64,000 nt of DNA from Natrinema marinum (GTDB lineage: Archaea; Halobacteriota; Halobacteria; Halobacteriales; Natrialbaceae). The notes under the pieces are model-generated. The model made no database searches. It was given only the letters and a program-made list of their open reading frames with translations, and was not told the origin of the DNA. The translations under genes were made by a program, and so were the position numbers. Below, one piece after another: positions 16,467 through 24,160 of this stretch. The stretch lies in contig NZ_CP100763.1 of the NCBI RefSeq assembly GCF_024296685.1, positions 558,001-622,000 on the forward strand, given 5' to 3'. The first letter of the stretch is position 1; each line of letters begins with the position of its first letter.

Positions 16467-16470
16467 GCGT

Positions 16471-16479
16471 GATCACCTC
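16471..16479 (-). promoter_or_regulatory. Strong Shine-Dalgarno site of the PQQ dehydrogenase
   Basis: On the minus strand GAGGTGATC precedes the ATG at 16466 by 4 nt. It matches the anti-Shine-Dalgarno end of archaeal 16S rRNA over nine bases. The stop codon of the upstream gene (TGA, 16473-16475) lies within this site, so translation of the two genes is probably coupled. Confidence 0.75.
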
Positions 16480-17375
16480 AGTTCGCTCGGCGCGCGCACG
16501 TCGTCCGTGATGTAGAAGACGTCGTGCAGGATGTCTTCCTGGCTGACGATCTGTACCGCCGTCCCCGCGGTGAGCGCGGCCGTCAACTGTTCGTCCGTGA
16601 ACCGGCCGTCCGCGGCCAGATCGCGGGCCGCCGTCGCCGACACGAACAGCCCGCCCAGCATCGCCTTCACGTCCCTGACCGCGTCGTCGAGGATCGTGTC
16701 GGTGACCATTACCTCGTTCTGCCAGAGGTGCCTGTCGAGCCCGCGGATCCAGAGCAAGGCCCCGCCCATCGCGCGGCGGTGCAGCGGCGGGACGTTCTCG
16801 GTGTCGAACTCGACGCCCCCCGGGATCTGGTTCGATGGAACCCAGCGCGCCAGCCGTTCGTCGTTGTTCGCGACGGCGATCAGCAGCGCCGTTTTCTCCG
16901 CCTCGTCGAAGCCGACGTCGTCGAGCGCCGACGACAGCGGCTCCGCCAGAACCAGTTCGCGCGCCGTCTCCTCGATGTGGTCGGCCGTGAATCGGGGCAG
17001 GTTCCCGTCGAGGCTCTCGAAGAAGCCCACGTCGACCAGGTGGTCGTAGAGGCGCCAGCCCGGCTCAGCGACCGCCGTATACAGTCCCTGTGGCTCGTCC
17101 GGTACCCCCTCGGCTCGCACGTCCGGTAACCGTCTGATCTGCTCCGCGACGTTCTCCCGTTCCCGCTCGAGCAACTCGGGATCGAGTCGTTTCTCGAGGG
17201 CGGCCCGAATCGCCTCGCCCCGGGAGGCGAACGACGAGTCGGACCGCGGTTCGATCTGTCCCGCCAGCCGCGTCCACGTCACGTCCCCGTCTCCCGGCGT
17301 CTCGACGCCGAGTGTCGTCGCCAGATCGCGTCGTTCCGCGGCCGTCGTGTCTACTGCAGTTGATATGTGTGGCAT
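16473..17375 (-). CDS. Unassigned protein, first gene of the PQQ dehydrogenase operon
   Basis: 300 residues from the ATG at 17375; an ATG five codons earlier (17390, giving MCCGIMPHIS) is also possible. I do not recognise the family. It is soluble, mostly helical in appearance, Asp/Glu/Arg-rich, with no signal peptide, no Cys or CxxC motif beyond the alternative start, and no nucleotide-binding motif. Distinctive stretches are SRGEAIRAALEKRLDPELLERERENVAEQIRRLPDV (cut here for length), PLHRRAMGGALLWIRGLD, and a helical C-terminus ILHDVFYITDD. It ends inside the ribosome site of the PQQ dehydrogenase, so the products are likely made together. Plausible roles are a maturation or assembly factor, an accessory subunit or a membrane-docking partner. 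These are guesses from context. Confidence 0.78.
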   Translation of the reverse strand: MPHISTAVDTTAAERRDLATTLGVETPGDGDVTWTRLAGQIEPRSDSSFASRGEAIRAALEKRLDPELLERERENVAEQIRRLPDVRAEGVPDEPQGLYTAVAEPGWRLYDHLVDVGFFESLDGNLPRFTADHIEETARELVLAEPLSSALDDVGFDEAEKTALLIAVANNDERLARWVPSNQIPGGVEFDTENVPPLHRRAMGGALLWIRGLDRHLWQNEVMVTDTILDDAVRDVKAMLGGLFVSATAARDLAADGRFTDEQLTAALTAGTAVQIVSQEDILHDVFYITDDVRAPSELR

Positions 17376-17427
17376 GATACCACAACACATAAAACGCCAC
17401 CGGGACTTCTGTTAATGCTTATCAATG

Positions 17428-17449
17428 TATTCCGGTCGGATACGGAATA
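17428..17449. promoter_or_regulatory. Inverted repeat upstream of the PQQ operon
   Basis: Perfect 7-bp arms TATTCCG (17428-17434) and CGGAATA (17443-17449) around an 8-base spacer, in an AT-rich region 53-75 bp before the first gene of the minus-strand operon. A TTAA-containing box on the minus strand (about 17410-17417) lies between it and the gene and would place transcription start near 17387. The repeat therefore sits just upstream of the promoter, suiting an activator or repressor dimer. Confidence 0.5.
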
Positions 17450-17641
17450 TCTAAATGAACGTCCGAGAACGGAAGTAAGATCTCGTTAACAGGTCCATAG
17501 ATAGAAACGAGATTCACAGCGGATAACCGCCGTGAACCGGACCCGGCGTCCGCTCGCGATGCGTGCCACCGCTTCGAGTCGCTCGCCGCGGCGGTCGCGA
17601 TTTTTCACCGTCCGACGCGTACCGATCGATAGTGGTTCCCG

Positions 17642-18499
17642 GTGATCGATCTCCGCGATACGCTCGCGCGACTCGAGCGGCCCGAGTACATCGGTGAGAA
17701 CCGGTGTACCCCGTGTACCGCGGTAAACGTCGTGCTCTCGTTCGCCCTCGCGGCCGCGATCGGCGCAGCAGCGTCGCCGTTCGCCGGCGCGCTCGCGCTC
17801 GGCGTCTCGCTGGTGCTGGTCCGACTCCGGGGGTATCTGATCCCGGGGACGCCGACGCTTACCCGGCGATATCTTCCCGAGCCCGTCCTCGAGCGCTTCG
17901 GGAAATCGCCCGCGAGCGCGCCGACGGTCGAGACGGTGACGCCCGCCGAACTCGCGTCCGTCCTGACCGCCGCCGATGTCGCGACCGACGGGACGGACGA
18001 GCTTCGGCTAACCCCGTCGTTTCGCGCCCGGTGGGACGACCGGCTCTCGAGCGACGGCGCGACGACTCCGGGGAGGGACGCGGTGCGGTCGGCCCTCGGC
18101 GTCGACGACGTCGATCGACTCGGCGATGCGTCGTTCGAACTCGAGGGCCGGCAGCGCGTCGGATGGGTGTCGCCCGCGGCGCTCGCGGCCGACGCCGCCG
18201 CGGCGGCCGAACTCGAGGATCGGATCGACGGCTGGGACCGCCTCGAGGCCGACGAGCGTCGCGACCTCCTGACGGGGCTGCGACTGCTACGAGATCGCTG
18301 TCCGGCCTGCAGCGGCCCGGTGGTCGCGACGACCGAGCGCCTCGAGCACTGCTGTCGGCGACCCCGAATCGCCGTCCGGGCTGCCTGCGACGCGTGCGAC
18401 CGGCCGCTGGTCGATCTCGTCGTCGCCGAGTCGATGGCGGCGACGTGGCTCGAGCTGGCGGGAGTGGGGACTGCGGACGGCTCGAGCGCTGCCGGCTGA
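17642..18499 (+). CDS. Membrane protein with Cys-pair (zinc-ribbon-like) motifs, unknown function
   Basis: 285 residues from a GTG at 17642. I do not recognise the family beyond its being haloarchaeal-looking. The start has CTPC (Cys22, Cys25) directly before two hydrophobic segments (about 27-60). The middle is soluble, with helical and acidic stretches, and the end has CPAC, a CC pair and CDAC within about 45 residues, together a possible four-Cys metal-binding module. This suggests a membrane-tethered protein whose soluble part binds zinc or an iron-sulfur cluster. It lies between the PQQ operon (divergent) and the formate-dehydrogenase-like gene (convergent, 15 bp apart). Function unknown. 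Confidence 0.72.
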   Translation: MIDLRDTLARLERPEYIGENRCTPCTAVNVVLSFALAAAIGAAASPFAGALALGVSLVLVRLRGYLIPGTPTLTRRYLPEPVLERFGKSPASAPTVETVTPAELASVLTAADVATDGTDELRLTPSFRARWDDRLSSDGATTPGRDAVRSALGVDDVDRLGDASFELEGRQRVGWVSPAALAADAAAAAELEDRIDGWDRLEADERRDLLTGLRLLRDRCPACSGPVVATTERLEHCCRRPRIAVRAACDACDRPLVDLVVAESMAATWLELAGVGTADGSSAAG

Positions 18500-18514
18500 G
18501 CACCGGGCCGTAAC

Positions 18515-20641
18515 TCAGTCGTCAGCGCTCGCGTCGGCGGGTTCGATCCCGACGTCGATCTCCGCGGCGGCGGCCTTGTACTCGGGGATCTTCGCTCGCT
18601 CGTCGAGGACGTGGTTCGTGAGTCGGTTGGCCGAGGCGGCCGCGAAGTGCGGCGTCGTCCAGACGACGCCCTCCTTGGTGTCCTCGGTGACGTGGGCCTC
18701 GAGCGTGATCTCGCCGCGCCGCGAGCGCAGCCGGACCGTCTCGCCGTCTTCGATGCCGTAGCGCTCGGCGTCGGCGGGGTGGACATCGACGAAGTTCTCC
18801 GGGTGCTGGCGGTTGAGCGTCGGCGACCGCGTGCTCATCGTTCCGGTGTTGTAGTGCTCCTCGAGCCGCGCGGTGGTGAGGATCAGCGGATACTCGTCAT
18901 CGGGCGTCTCGGCCGGCGGCTGGTGTTCGACGCCCTCGATGTGGCCCAGCCCGCTCTCGGTGTCGAACGACTCCTCGTAGAGGAAGGGGTCGCCCTCGTC
19001 GCCGGGCTCGTAGCAGGGCCAGTGGAGCCCCTCCTCGCCCAGCAGGTCGTAGGTCATCCCGTGGTAGCTCGGACAGACCTGCCGGAGCTCCTCGAAGACG
19101 TCTTCGGGATCGTCGAAGTCGAAACCCGAATCGAACAGCCGCCGCCCGACCTCGCTCACGATCTCGAGGTCGTGTTTCGTGTTCTCGTGGACTTTCTCGA
19201 CGCCGCGCATGCGCTGGACGCGCCGGTCGGTGTTGGTGACGGTGCCCCCGCGCTCGGCCCAGGTCGTCGCCGGCAAGAGCACGTCGGCGAACTCGGCGGT
19301 CTCGGTCGGGAAGATATCCTGCACGACCACGAACTCTAACTCCGCGAGCCGCTCGGCGACGCTGTTGGCGTCGGGTTCGCTCATCACGGGGTTCTCGCCC
19401 ATGACGTACAGCCCCTTGATCGAGTCGCCGGCCTCGTAGGAGATCTCGACGTTCGTCAGGCCCGGCTCGTCGGGGATTTCGAAGCCCCAGACCTCCTCGA
19501 CCGATTCGCGGGCCTCGTCGTCGTCGACCAGCTGGTAGCCCGGCAGGACGTTCGGCATCGCGCCGACGTCACAGGTCCCCTGAACGTTGTTCTGCCCGCG
19601 CAGCGGGTTGACCCCGGTTCCGGGCCGCCCGAGGTTGCCCGTGATCAGCGCCAGATTGATCTCGTTTTGCACGTTGTCGACGCCGCAGGCGTGCTGGCTC
19701 ATTCCCATCCCGGTGAAGATGGCGGCGTTGTCCGCCGTGGCGTACTTTTCGGCGGCCAACTCGATCGCCTCGAGCGCGACGCCACACTCCTCGGCCGCCG
19801 CTTCCGTATCGAAGTCCTCGAGCGTCTCCTTCAGGTCCTCGAAGCCCTCGGTGCGTTCCGCGACGAACTCTTCGTCGACCCAGCCGTCTTCGGGGTTCTC
19901 CTCGTGGTGCTCGAGAATCGTCTTCAGGACGATATTGAGCAGCGGGATGTCGGTCCCGGGGTTCAACTGGAGGTGCTGGTGGCGCTCGGTGTCGTCGATC
20001 TGGAACGACCGGGTCGTCTTGTTCGCATGCGGGTCGACCTGAACGACGGTCGCGCCCTCGAGGACGGCCTGCCGGAAGTACTGGCTGTTGGCGATCGGGT
20101 GCTGTTCGCCCGGATTCGCCCCCTGGATCCAGAAGAGGTCGGCCTCCTCGCGGAGGTCGCGCATGCTGTTGGTCATCGCCCCCGCACCGAGGCTGGTCCG
20201 CAGCGCCCAGACGGTCGAGGCGTGGCACATCCGCGTGCAGTTGTCGACGTTGTTGGTGCCGTACCGGCGGGCCAGCTTCTGGAGGAGGTAGTTCTCCTCG
20301 TTCATCGTCTTCGAAGAGCCGAAAAAGCCCATCGCGTCCGGGCCGTACGCCTCGCGGATGCGCTCTAGTTCGCCGACGACGTACTCGTAGGCCTCCTCCC
20401 AGGTGGCCTCGCGGAACTCACCGTCCTCCCTGATCTGGGGCTCGGTGAGCCGGTCCTCGTGGTCGACGACCTCCGTCGCCGCGCCGCCTTTGATGCAGAT
20501 GCGGCCCTCGTTGACCGGCGCGTCGCCCCACGGCATGAATCGGACATCGCCCGGTTCCTCGCCCTGCTGTACCTTGATGCCGCAGCCGACGCCGCAGTAC
20601 GGACAGATCGTCTTGACTGGCTCTTGCTGGTCACTTGACAT
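18515..20641 (-). CDS. fdhF: Formate dehydrogenase-like molybdopterin oxidoreductase, catalytic subunit
   Basis: 708 residues, close to the single-subunit FdhF/FdhA length. N-terminal 4Fe-4S ligands are Cys13, Cys16, Cys20 and Cys49 (CPYCGVGC...ICIKG). The Mo/W ligand position is Cys139 followed by His140 in CTRMCHAS, so this is the cysteine form and not selenocysteine. Conserved NPLRGQNNVQG, the TMSTRSPTLN stretch and the C-terminal molydopterin-dinucleotide-binding domain (about 590-700) are present. No beta/gamma subunit or FdhD is adjacent, and mobA and yqeC lie 1-2 kb away. It would oxidise formate and pass electrons to an unlinked partner, but related enzymes reduce other substrates, so formate specificity is likely but not certain. 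No signal peptide; cytoplasmic. Confidence 0.88.
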   Translation of the reverse strand: MSSDQQEPVKTICPYCGVGCGIKVQQGEEPGDVRFMPWGDAPVNEGRICIKGGAATEVVDHEDRLTEPQIREDGEFREATWEEAYEYVVGELERIREAYGPDAMGFFGSSKTMNEENYLLQKLARRYGTNNVDNCTRMCHASTVWALRTSLGAGAMTNSMRDLREEADLFWIQGANPGEQHPIANSQYFRQAVLEGATVVQVDPHANKTTRSFQIDDTERHQHLQLNPGTDIPLLNIVLKTILEHHEENPEDGWVDEEFVAERTEGFEDLKETLEDFDTEAAAEECGVALEAIELAAEKYATADNAAIFTGMGMSQHACGVDNVQNEINLALITGNLGRPGTGVNPLRGQNNVQGTCDVGAMPNVLPGYQLVDDDEARESVEEVWGFEIPDEPGLTNVEISYEAGDSIKGLYVMGENPVMSEPDANSVAERLAELEFVVVQDIFPTETAEFADVLLPATTWAERGGTVTNTDRRVQRMRGVEKVHENTKHDLEIVSEVGRRLFDSGFDFDDPEDVFEELRQVCPSYHGMTYDLLGEEGLHWPCYEPGDEGDPFLYEESFDTESGLGHIEGVEHQPPAETPDDEYPLILTTARLEEHYNTGTMSTRSPTLNRQHPENFVDVHPADAERYGIEDGETVRLRSRRGEITLEAHVTEDTKEGVVWTTPHFAAASANRLTNHVLDERAKIPEYKAAAAEIDVGIEPADASADD

Positions 20642-20823
20642 TGGTTTCGCGTCTCACCCGTTACCTCGAACCCACCACCCGGCTGTGCATGAGGTTTTCT
20701 AACACGCGAGTAGTATGTGGGCGCGAGCGACGGATCGGCGATCCGTGGTCGGATACCGCGTCGAAGGCGAATCACCGGTGACGGGCCGGACCCCACCGAC
20801 GGGAAACGCTGACGGTCCACCGT

Positions 20824-20838
20824 GTGAAATGGTTTCAC
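20824..20838. promoter_or_regulatory. Perfect inverted repeat abutting the start of the 20840 gene
   Basis: GTGAAA-TGG-TTTCAC (20824-20838), a perfect 6-bp-arm palindrome with a 3-base centre ending one base before the ATG at 20840. As DNA it could be an operator; as RNA it could be a hairpin just before the start codon, if the transcript begins upstream. It lies in the 198-bp divergent gap between this gene and the formate-dehydrogenase-like gene. Confidence 0.4.
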
Positions 20839-20839
20839 G

Positions 20840-21394
20840 ATGGAGCTCACCCGTTCGCTCGTCGAGTCCGAGGCCCGCGATTACCGGGAGCGAGAACCCC
20901 TCTACGCCGTCGAGCGGGAGAACCTCGAGACGCTGCCGACGGCGTTCGCGTCGGGCGAGTACGGCCGGCGGGACGCGGCCTGGGTCGTCAGGTGGTACTA
21001 CCGGCGGTTCCTCGGCGATTTCCCCGACGCCGAGCGACGGACTGCGGAGGAGGCGTTTTGGGACACCGACTTCGAAGCCGTCCGGAGCGCCATCGCCGAC
21101 GCCGTCGACGCGGACGGCGCCGCCACGGGCCTCGAGTCGCTGACCGACCTCGAGGCCGTCGACGTGTCCGTCGCCTCGGGCTTTCTCATGTTCGTCGATC
21201 CCGACGCGTACGTCGTCGTCGGTCCGCGCGAGTGGGCGACGCTCTGCGAGGCGGGCGAACTCGCCGAACCGTATCCGGACCTGCCGACGATCGGCGAGTA
21301 CGAGACCTACCTCGAGCGGTGTCGCGCGCTCGTCGATCGGTTCGACTGCGACCTCTGGACGCTGTACCGGGCGCTCTGGCGGCTATCGAAGTGA
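20840..21394 (+). CDS. Hypothetical protein, helical, acidic
   Basis: 184 residues from the ATG at 20840. I do not recognise it. It is soluble, with a helical pattern (SLVESEARDYREREPLYAVERENLETLPTAF, quoted in part) and a recurring acidic-aromatic style (WVVRWYYRRFLGDFP, FWDTDFEAVRSAI, VSVASGFLMFVDPDAYVVVG). No Cys metal motif, no nucleotide loop. Codon use is normal for the window. It is divergent from the formate-dehydrogenase-like gene and followed at a distance of 74 bp by mobA, so it sits inside a cofactor/molybdoenzyme neighbourhood, but that alone does not assign a role. Confidence 0.75.
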   Translation: MELTRSLVESEARDYREREPLYAVERENLETLPTAFASGEYGRRDAAWVVRWYYRRFLGDFPDAERRTAEEAFWDTDFEAVRSAIADAVDADGAATGLESLTDLEAVDVSVASGFLMFVDPDAYVVVGPREWATLCEAGELAEPYPDLPTIGEYETYLERCRALVDRFDCDLWTLYRALWRLSK

Positions 21395-21439
21395 GAATCG
21401 ATTGCCGACCGTGCTCGGAGCGAGGAGACGACCGGACGC

Positions 21440-21445
21440 TTTTAC
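21440..21445 (+). promoter_or_regulatory. TATA box of mobA
   Basis: TTTTAC at 24-29 nt before the ATG at 21469, leaderless spacing. It separates mobA transcription from the upstream hypothetical gene and supports that start codon. Confidence 0.5.
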
Positions 21446-21468
21446 TCGCGCTGGACGAACGGTCGACC

Positions 21469-22107
21469 ATGTCACCCGATCCCGACCGGAACGAGCGCAC
21501 GGGGCTCATCGTCGCCGGCGGGCACTCGACTCGTTTCGGCGAGGTCGACAAGGCCGTCGCCGACCTCGGCGGCACGCCGATGATCCGCCGCGTCGTCGAC
21601 CGGCTCGAGCCCGTCGTCGACGCGTTCGTGATCAACTGCCGCGAGGAGCAGGTGCCGGCGATCCGCGAGGCACTCGCGGGCGGTCCCGACGCCTCGTTCG
21701 CGGTCGATCCGGTCCCCGACCGCGGCCCGATGGCCGGGATCATGACGGGACTGCGCGCGACTGAGACGCCCTACGCCGCCGTCGTCGCCTGCGATATGCC
21801 GTTCGTCGACCCGGCGCTCGTCGCCCACCTCTTCGAGCGGGCTGCCGGCCGCGAGGCCGCGGTGGCGCAACTCGAGGACGGGTGGTTCCAGACGACGCAG
21901 GCGGTCTACCGCGCCGAACCGATGATCGAAGCCTGCGAGCGCGCCATCGCGCGCGACGAGCGGCGGGTCGTCGATCCCCTGCTCGAGCTCGACTACGCCG
22001 TCGTCGACGAGGACGAGGTCCGCGAATACGCCCCACTCGAGACCTTCGAGAACGTCAACACCCGCGAGGAGTTCGCGGCGGCCGAAGCCCGTCTCGAGGG
22101 CGAGTGA
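21469..22107 (+). CDS. mobA: Molybdenum cofactor guanylyltransferase
   Basis: 212 residues from the ATG at 21469. A nucleotidyltransferase that attaches GMP to molybdopterin to make the MGD used by DMSO-reductase-family enzymes such as the formate-dehydrogenase-like protein nearby. Motifs are LIVAGGHSTRFGEVDKAVADLGG (GTP loop and Lys) and DRGPMAGIMTGL with ACDMPFVDP (metal-binding Asp), then a C-terminal FENVNTREE typical of MobA. Length is normal. A TATA-like box gives leaderless spacing. The neighbouring yqeC is convergent, ending 9 bp away. Confidence 0.92.
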   Translation: MSPDPDRNERTGLIVAGGHSTRFGEVDKAVADLGGTPMIRRVVDRLEPVVDAFVINCREEQVPAIREALAGGPDASFAVDPVPDRGPMAGIMTGLRATETPYAAVVACDMPFVDPALVAHLFERAAGREAAVAQLEDGWFQTTQAVYRAEPMIEACERAIARDERRVVDPLLELDYAVVDEDEVREYAPLETFENVNTREEFAAAEARLEGE

Positions 22108-22116
22108 GCCGTCGCG

Positions 22117-22863
22117 CTACCCCTCGCGGATGGCGACGACCGGTTCGTCGTCGATCATCCGCGCCAGCACGACGCGCTCGACGGGAGGCGCTCGCTCGAG
22201 CAGTTCCATCGCGATCTCCTCGGCGATGGCCCGCCGCTCGGCGTCGTCGACCTTGTTGAGCAGTGGGATGACCGTCGCGCCGTCTGGCACCCCCTTCAGC
22301 CCGCCGCGGTCGCTCGCGAGCACGCGAGCCACGTCGACGGCTCGGATCGCGTCGCCCCGATCGCGTCCGGTGATCGCTGCCACCCGCTCCGGCCGGTGGA
22401 CGTGCTCGCTCGAGAGGGGGTTGCCGACGACTTCGACGCTCGCGATCGGGATCACCGTGTCGGCGCTTTCCGGAAGCTGGGGCTCGCGGTCGTTCGGGGC
22501 CTTGAACTCCCGCGTCCGCGCGCCGTCGGCTTTGACGAGCACGAGATCCGCGGCGTCGGCCGCCGCGAGGCCGTCGATTACGTCGGGGTCGTAGCCCAGA
22601 TACCGATCCCCTTCGCGCTCCGGGACGACGCCGACGGGCCACGCGTCCGTGCGCTCACAGGCCGCGACCGGGTCGTCGGTCACGGTCACCGATTCGACCT
22701 CCCGATCGAAGATGGGAATTCGGACCGTCGCCGTCACGACCGCCCGTCGGGAGCGCTCGGCGGCGGCGCGCGCGGCCAGTGCGTACAGTGTGGTCTTCTT
22801 GCCGCCCGCACCGACGACGGCGACGACGCCCGAGTCGGCCCGGAGCGCCTCGAGGACATCCAT
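22117..22863 (-). CDS. yqeC: YqeC-like selenium-dependent molybdenum hydroxylase accessory protein
   Basis: 248 residues. P-loop-like start VVAVVGAGGKKTTLYALA, then ATVRIPIFDREVESV, LVLVKADGARTREFKAPNDREPQLP (the YqeC signature ADGARxRxxKAPxxxEPxxP) and VIPIASVEVVGNPLSSEHVHRPE. These match the YqeC family associated in bacteria and some haloarchaea with labile-selenium molybdenum hydroxylases, next to SelD, YqeB and XdhC genes. No selD or xanthine-dehydrogenase genes are in the window. It converges on mobA, consistent with a Mo-cofactor role. The exact reaction is not known. Confidence 0.85.
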   Translation of the reverse strand: MDVLEALRADSGVVAVVGAGGKKTTLYALAARAAAERSRRAVVTATVRIPIFDREVESVTVTDDPVAACERTDAWPVGVVPEREGDRYLGYDPDVIDGLAAADAADLVLVKADGARTREFKAPNDREPQLPESADTVIPIASVEVVGNPLSSEHVHRPERVAAITGRDRGDAIRAVDVARVLASDRGGLKGVPDGATVIPLLNKVDDAERRAIAEEIAMELLERAPPVERVVLARMIDDEPVVAIREG

Positions 22864-22938
22864 ACCGGCGCTTCCACCGGGAGGGGCTAACCGTTTGGGT
22901 CCGGCCGGGTTCGGAGTCGGTCGCGGCTCGAAGCCTCC

Positions 22939-23781
22939 TCACAGCCCGAGTATCTCCCGCGCCTGCGCCGGGTCCGCGACCTCGCGGCCGAGTTCATCGG
23001 CGACGCGGACGACGCGCTCGACGAGTTGCGCGTTGCTTTCGGCGAGTTCCCCCTGCCGGTAGTAGACGTTGTCCTCGAGTCCCACCCGGACGTGGCCGCC
23101 GAAGAGCAGTCCCATCGTCGCGAACGGCAGCTGGTGGCGGCCAAAGCCGAGCGTGTTGAACAGCGCCCCCTCGGGCAGGTTGTCGATCGCGTTCAGGAAG
23201 TTCCGCGGCCGCGGCGGGGTCAGCGTACCGGGGCCGAAGATCAGCGTCGCGTAGACGGGCTCGGTGAGGTCGCGGCGCTCGAGCAGCCCGTGGGTCTCGT
23301 TCAGATGCCCGTCGTTGAACACCTCGAGTTCGGGCTTGATACCGCGGTCGACCATCTCCGCGTGGAGCGAGTCGACCAGCCCGCGGGTGTTCTCGCTGGT
23401 GAGGTGGTCGTAGCGGTTCAGCGGTCCCATGTCGAGTGAGGCCATCTCCGGCGCGGGATCGGTCCGCAGCGGGAGGTGGCGATCCGCATCGGGCGCGCCC
23501 GTCCCGCCGGTCGAGTGCTGGATGATCACGTCGTCGGCGTAGCGGCGGATCGCGTCGTCGATCTCCTGGAAGCGCTCGGTCGCGAACGTGCGCTCGCCGT
23601 TGGGCTGGCGCGCGTGGACGTGAACGACCGACGCGCCGGCGGCCTCCGCTTTCGCCGCCGCTTTGCCGATCTCCTCGGGGGTCTCCGGGAGGTGTGGCGT
23701 CGTTTCCTTGCCCTGCACGCCGCCGGTCAGCGCCGCCGTGACGATGACCGGCTCGCCGGCGAGGAAGTCCTGGTAGGTCAC
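22939..23781 (-). CDS. BKACE family enzyme (beta-keto acid cleavage, 3-keto-5-aminohexanoate cleavage-like)
   Basis: 280 residues from a GTG at 23781, whose first bases overlap the stop of the upstream mini-gene (GTGA). The family uses acetyl-CoA and a beta-keto acid to give acetoacetate and a new CoA ester, with a zinc in a TIM barrel. Motifs: PVIVTAALTGG, LPETPEEIGKAAAKAEAAGASVVHVHARQPNG (HxH zinc ligands, quoted in parts), IIQHSTGGTG, FNDGHLNETHGL-region, and HVRVGLEDNVYY (catalytic-loop Glu). BKACE substrates vary widely, so lysine fermentation cannot be assumed. The neighbouring 4-Cys mini-gene is in the same operon. Confidence 0.88.
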   Translation of the reverse strand: MTYQDFLAGEPVIVTAALTGGVQGKETTPHLPETPEEIGKAAAKAEAAGASVVHVHARQPNGERTFATERFQEIDDAIRRYADDVIIQHSTGGTGAPDADRHLPLRTDPAPEMASLDMGPLNRYDHLTSENTRGLVDSLHAEMVDRGIKPELEVFNDGHLNETHGLLERRDLTEPVYATLIFGPGTLTPPRPRNFLNAIDNLPEGALFNTLGFGRHQLPFATMGLLFGGHVRVGLEDNVYYRQGELAESNAQLVERVVRVADELGREVADPAQAREILGL

Positions 23782-24014
23782 GCGTCGTCACCCCCGGCCG
23801 TGCGGTTGCCGCCCGCGTTCTCCCCGTCGTCCGCGTGTGCGCGGTAAATCTCGCAGTCGCGGTCGTGGACGAGGTCGTAGCGATCGTTACAGATATCGGC
23901 CCGCATCGGCTGGACGAACCGATCGGCCGCCGTGCAGTAGGCCCGCGGTTCGTCGAACGGCTCCCGGTCGGGATCGTCCGATCCATCGCGGTACTCGAGA
24001 TATGGACAGCCCAT
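23778..24014 (-). CDS. Four-cysteine mini-protein, co-translated with the BKACE gene
   Basis: 78 residues from the ATG at 24014 (GCPYLEYRDGSDDPDREPF...). A GTTAACATCC box at 24035-24044 lies 21-30 nt upstream, supporting this leaderless start. Four cysteines (Cys3, 27, 42 and 54) in an acidic background suggest a small metal or iron-sulfur site. It overlaps the BKACE start by 4 bp, so the pair are coupled. I do not recognise a named family. Possible roles are an electron carrier or a regulatory partner of BKACE, both guesses. Confidence 0.7.
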   Translation of the reverse strand: MGCPYLEYRDGSDDPDREPFDEPRAYCTAADRFVQPMRADICNDRYDLVHDRDCEIYRAHADDGENAGGNRTAGGDDA

Positions 24015-24160
24015 GCCACCCCGTTCTATCTGCTGGATGTTAACGATCGTTGCCGCTGCGCTGTCAGGCGAGGTTTGGATCGGACCGATCGCTCCGGTAA
24101 CACCCGCGTCCCCTGGTGACGCGGACGCGAGCAAACGATTCAAGCGCCGGCTCCCTAGAA

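Noticed and set aside
18515-20641. Selenocysteine in the FDH-like enzyme
   Set aside because: The active-site position reads as a normal cysteine in the open frame, with no in-frame TGA.
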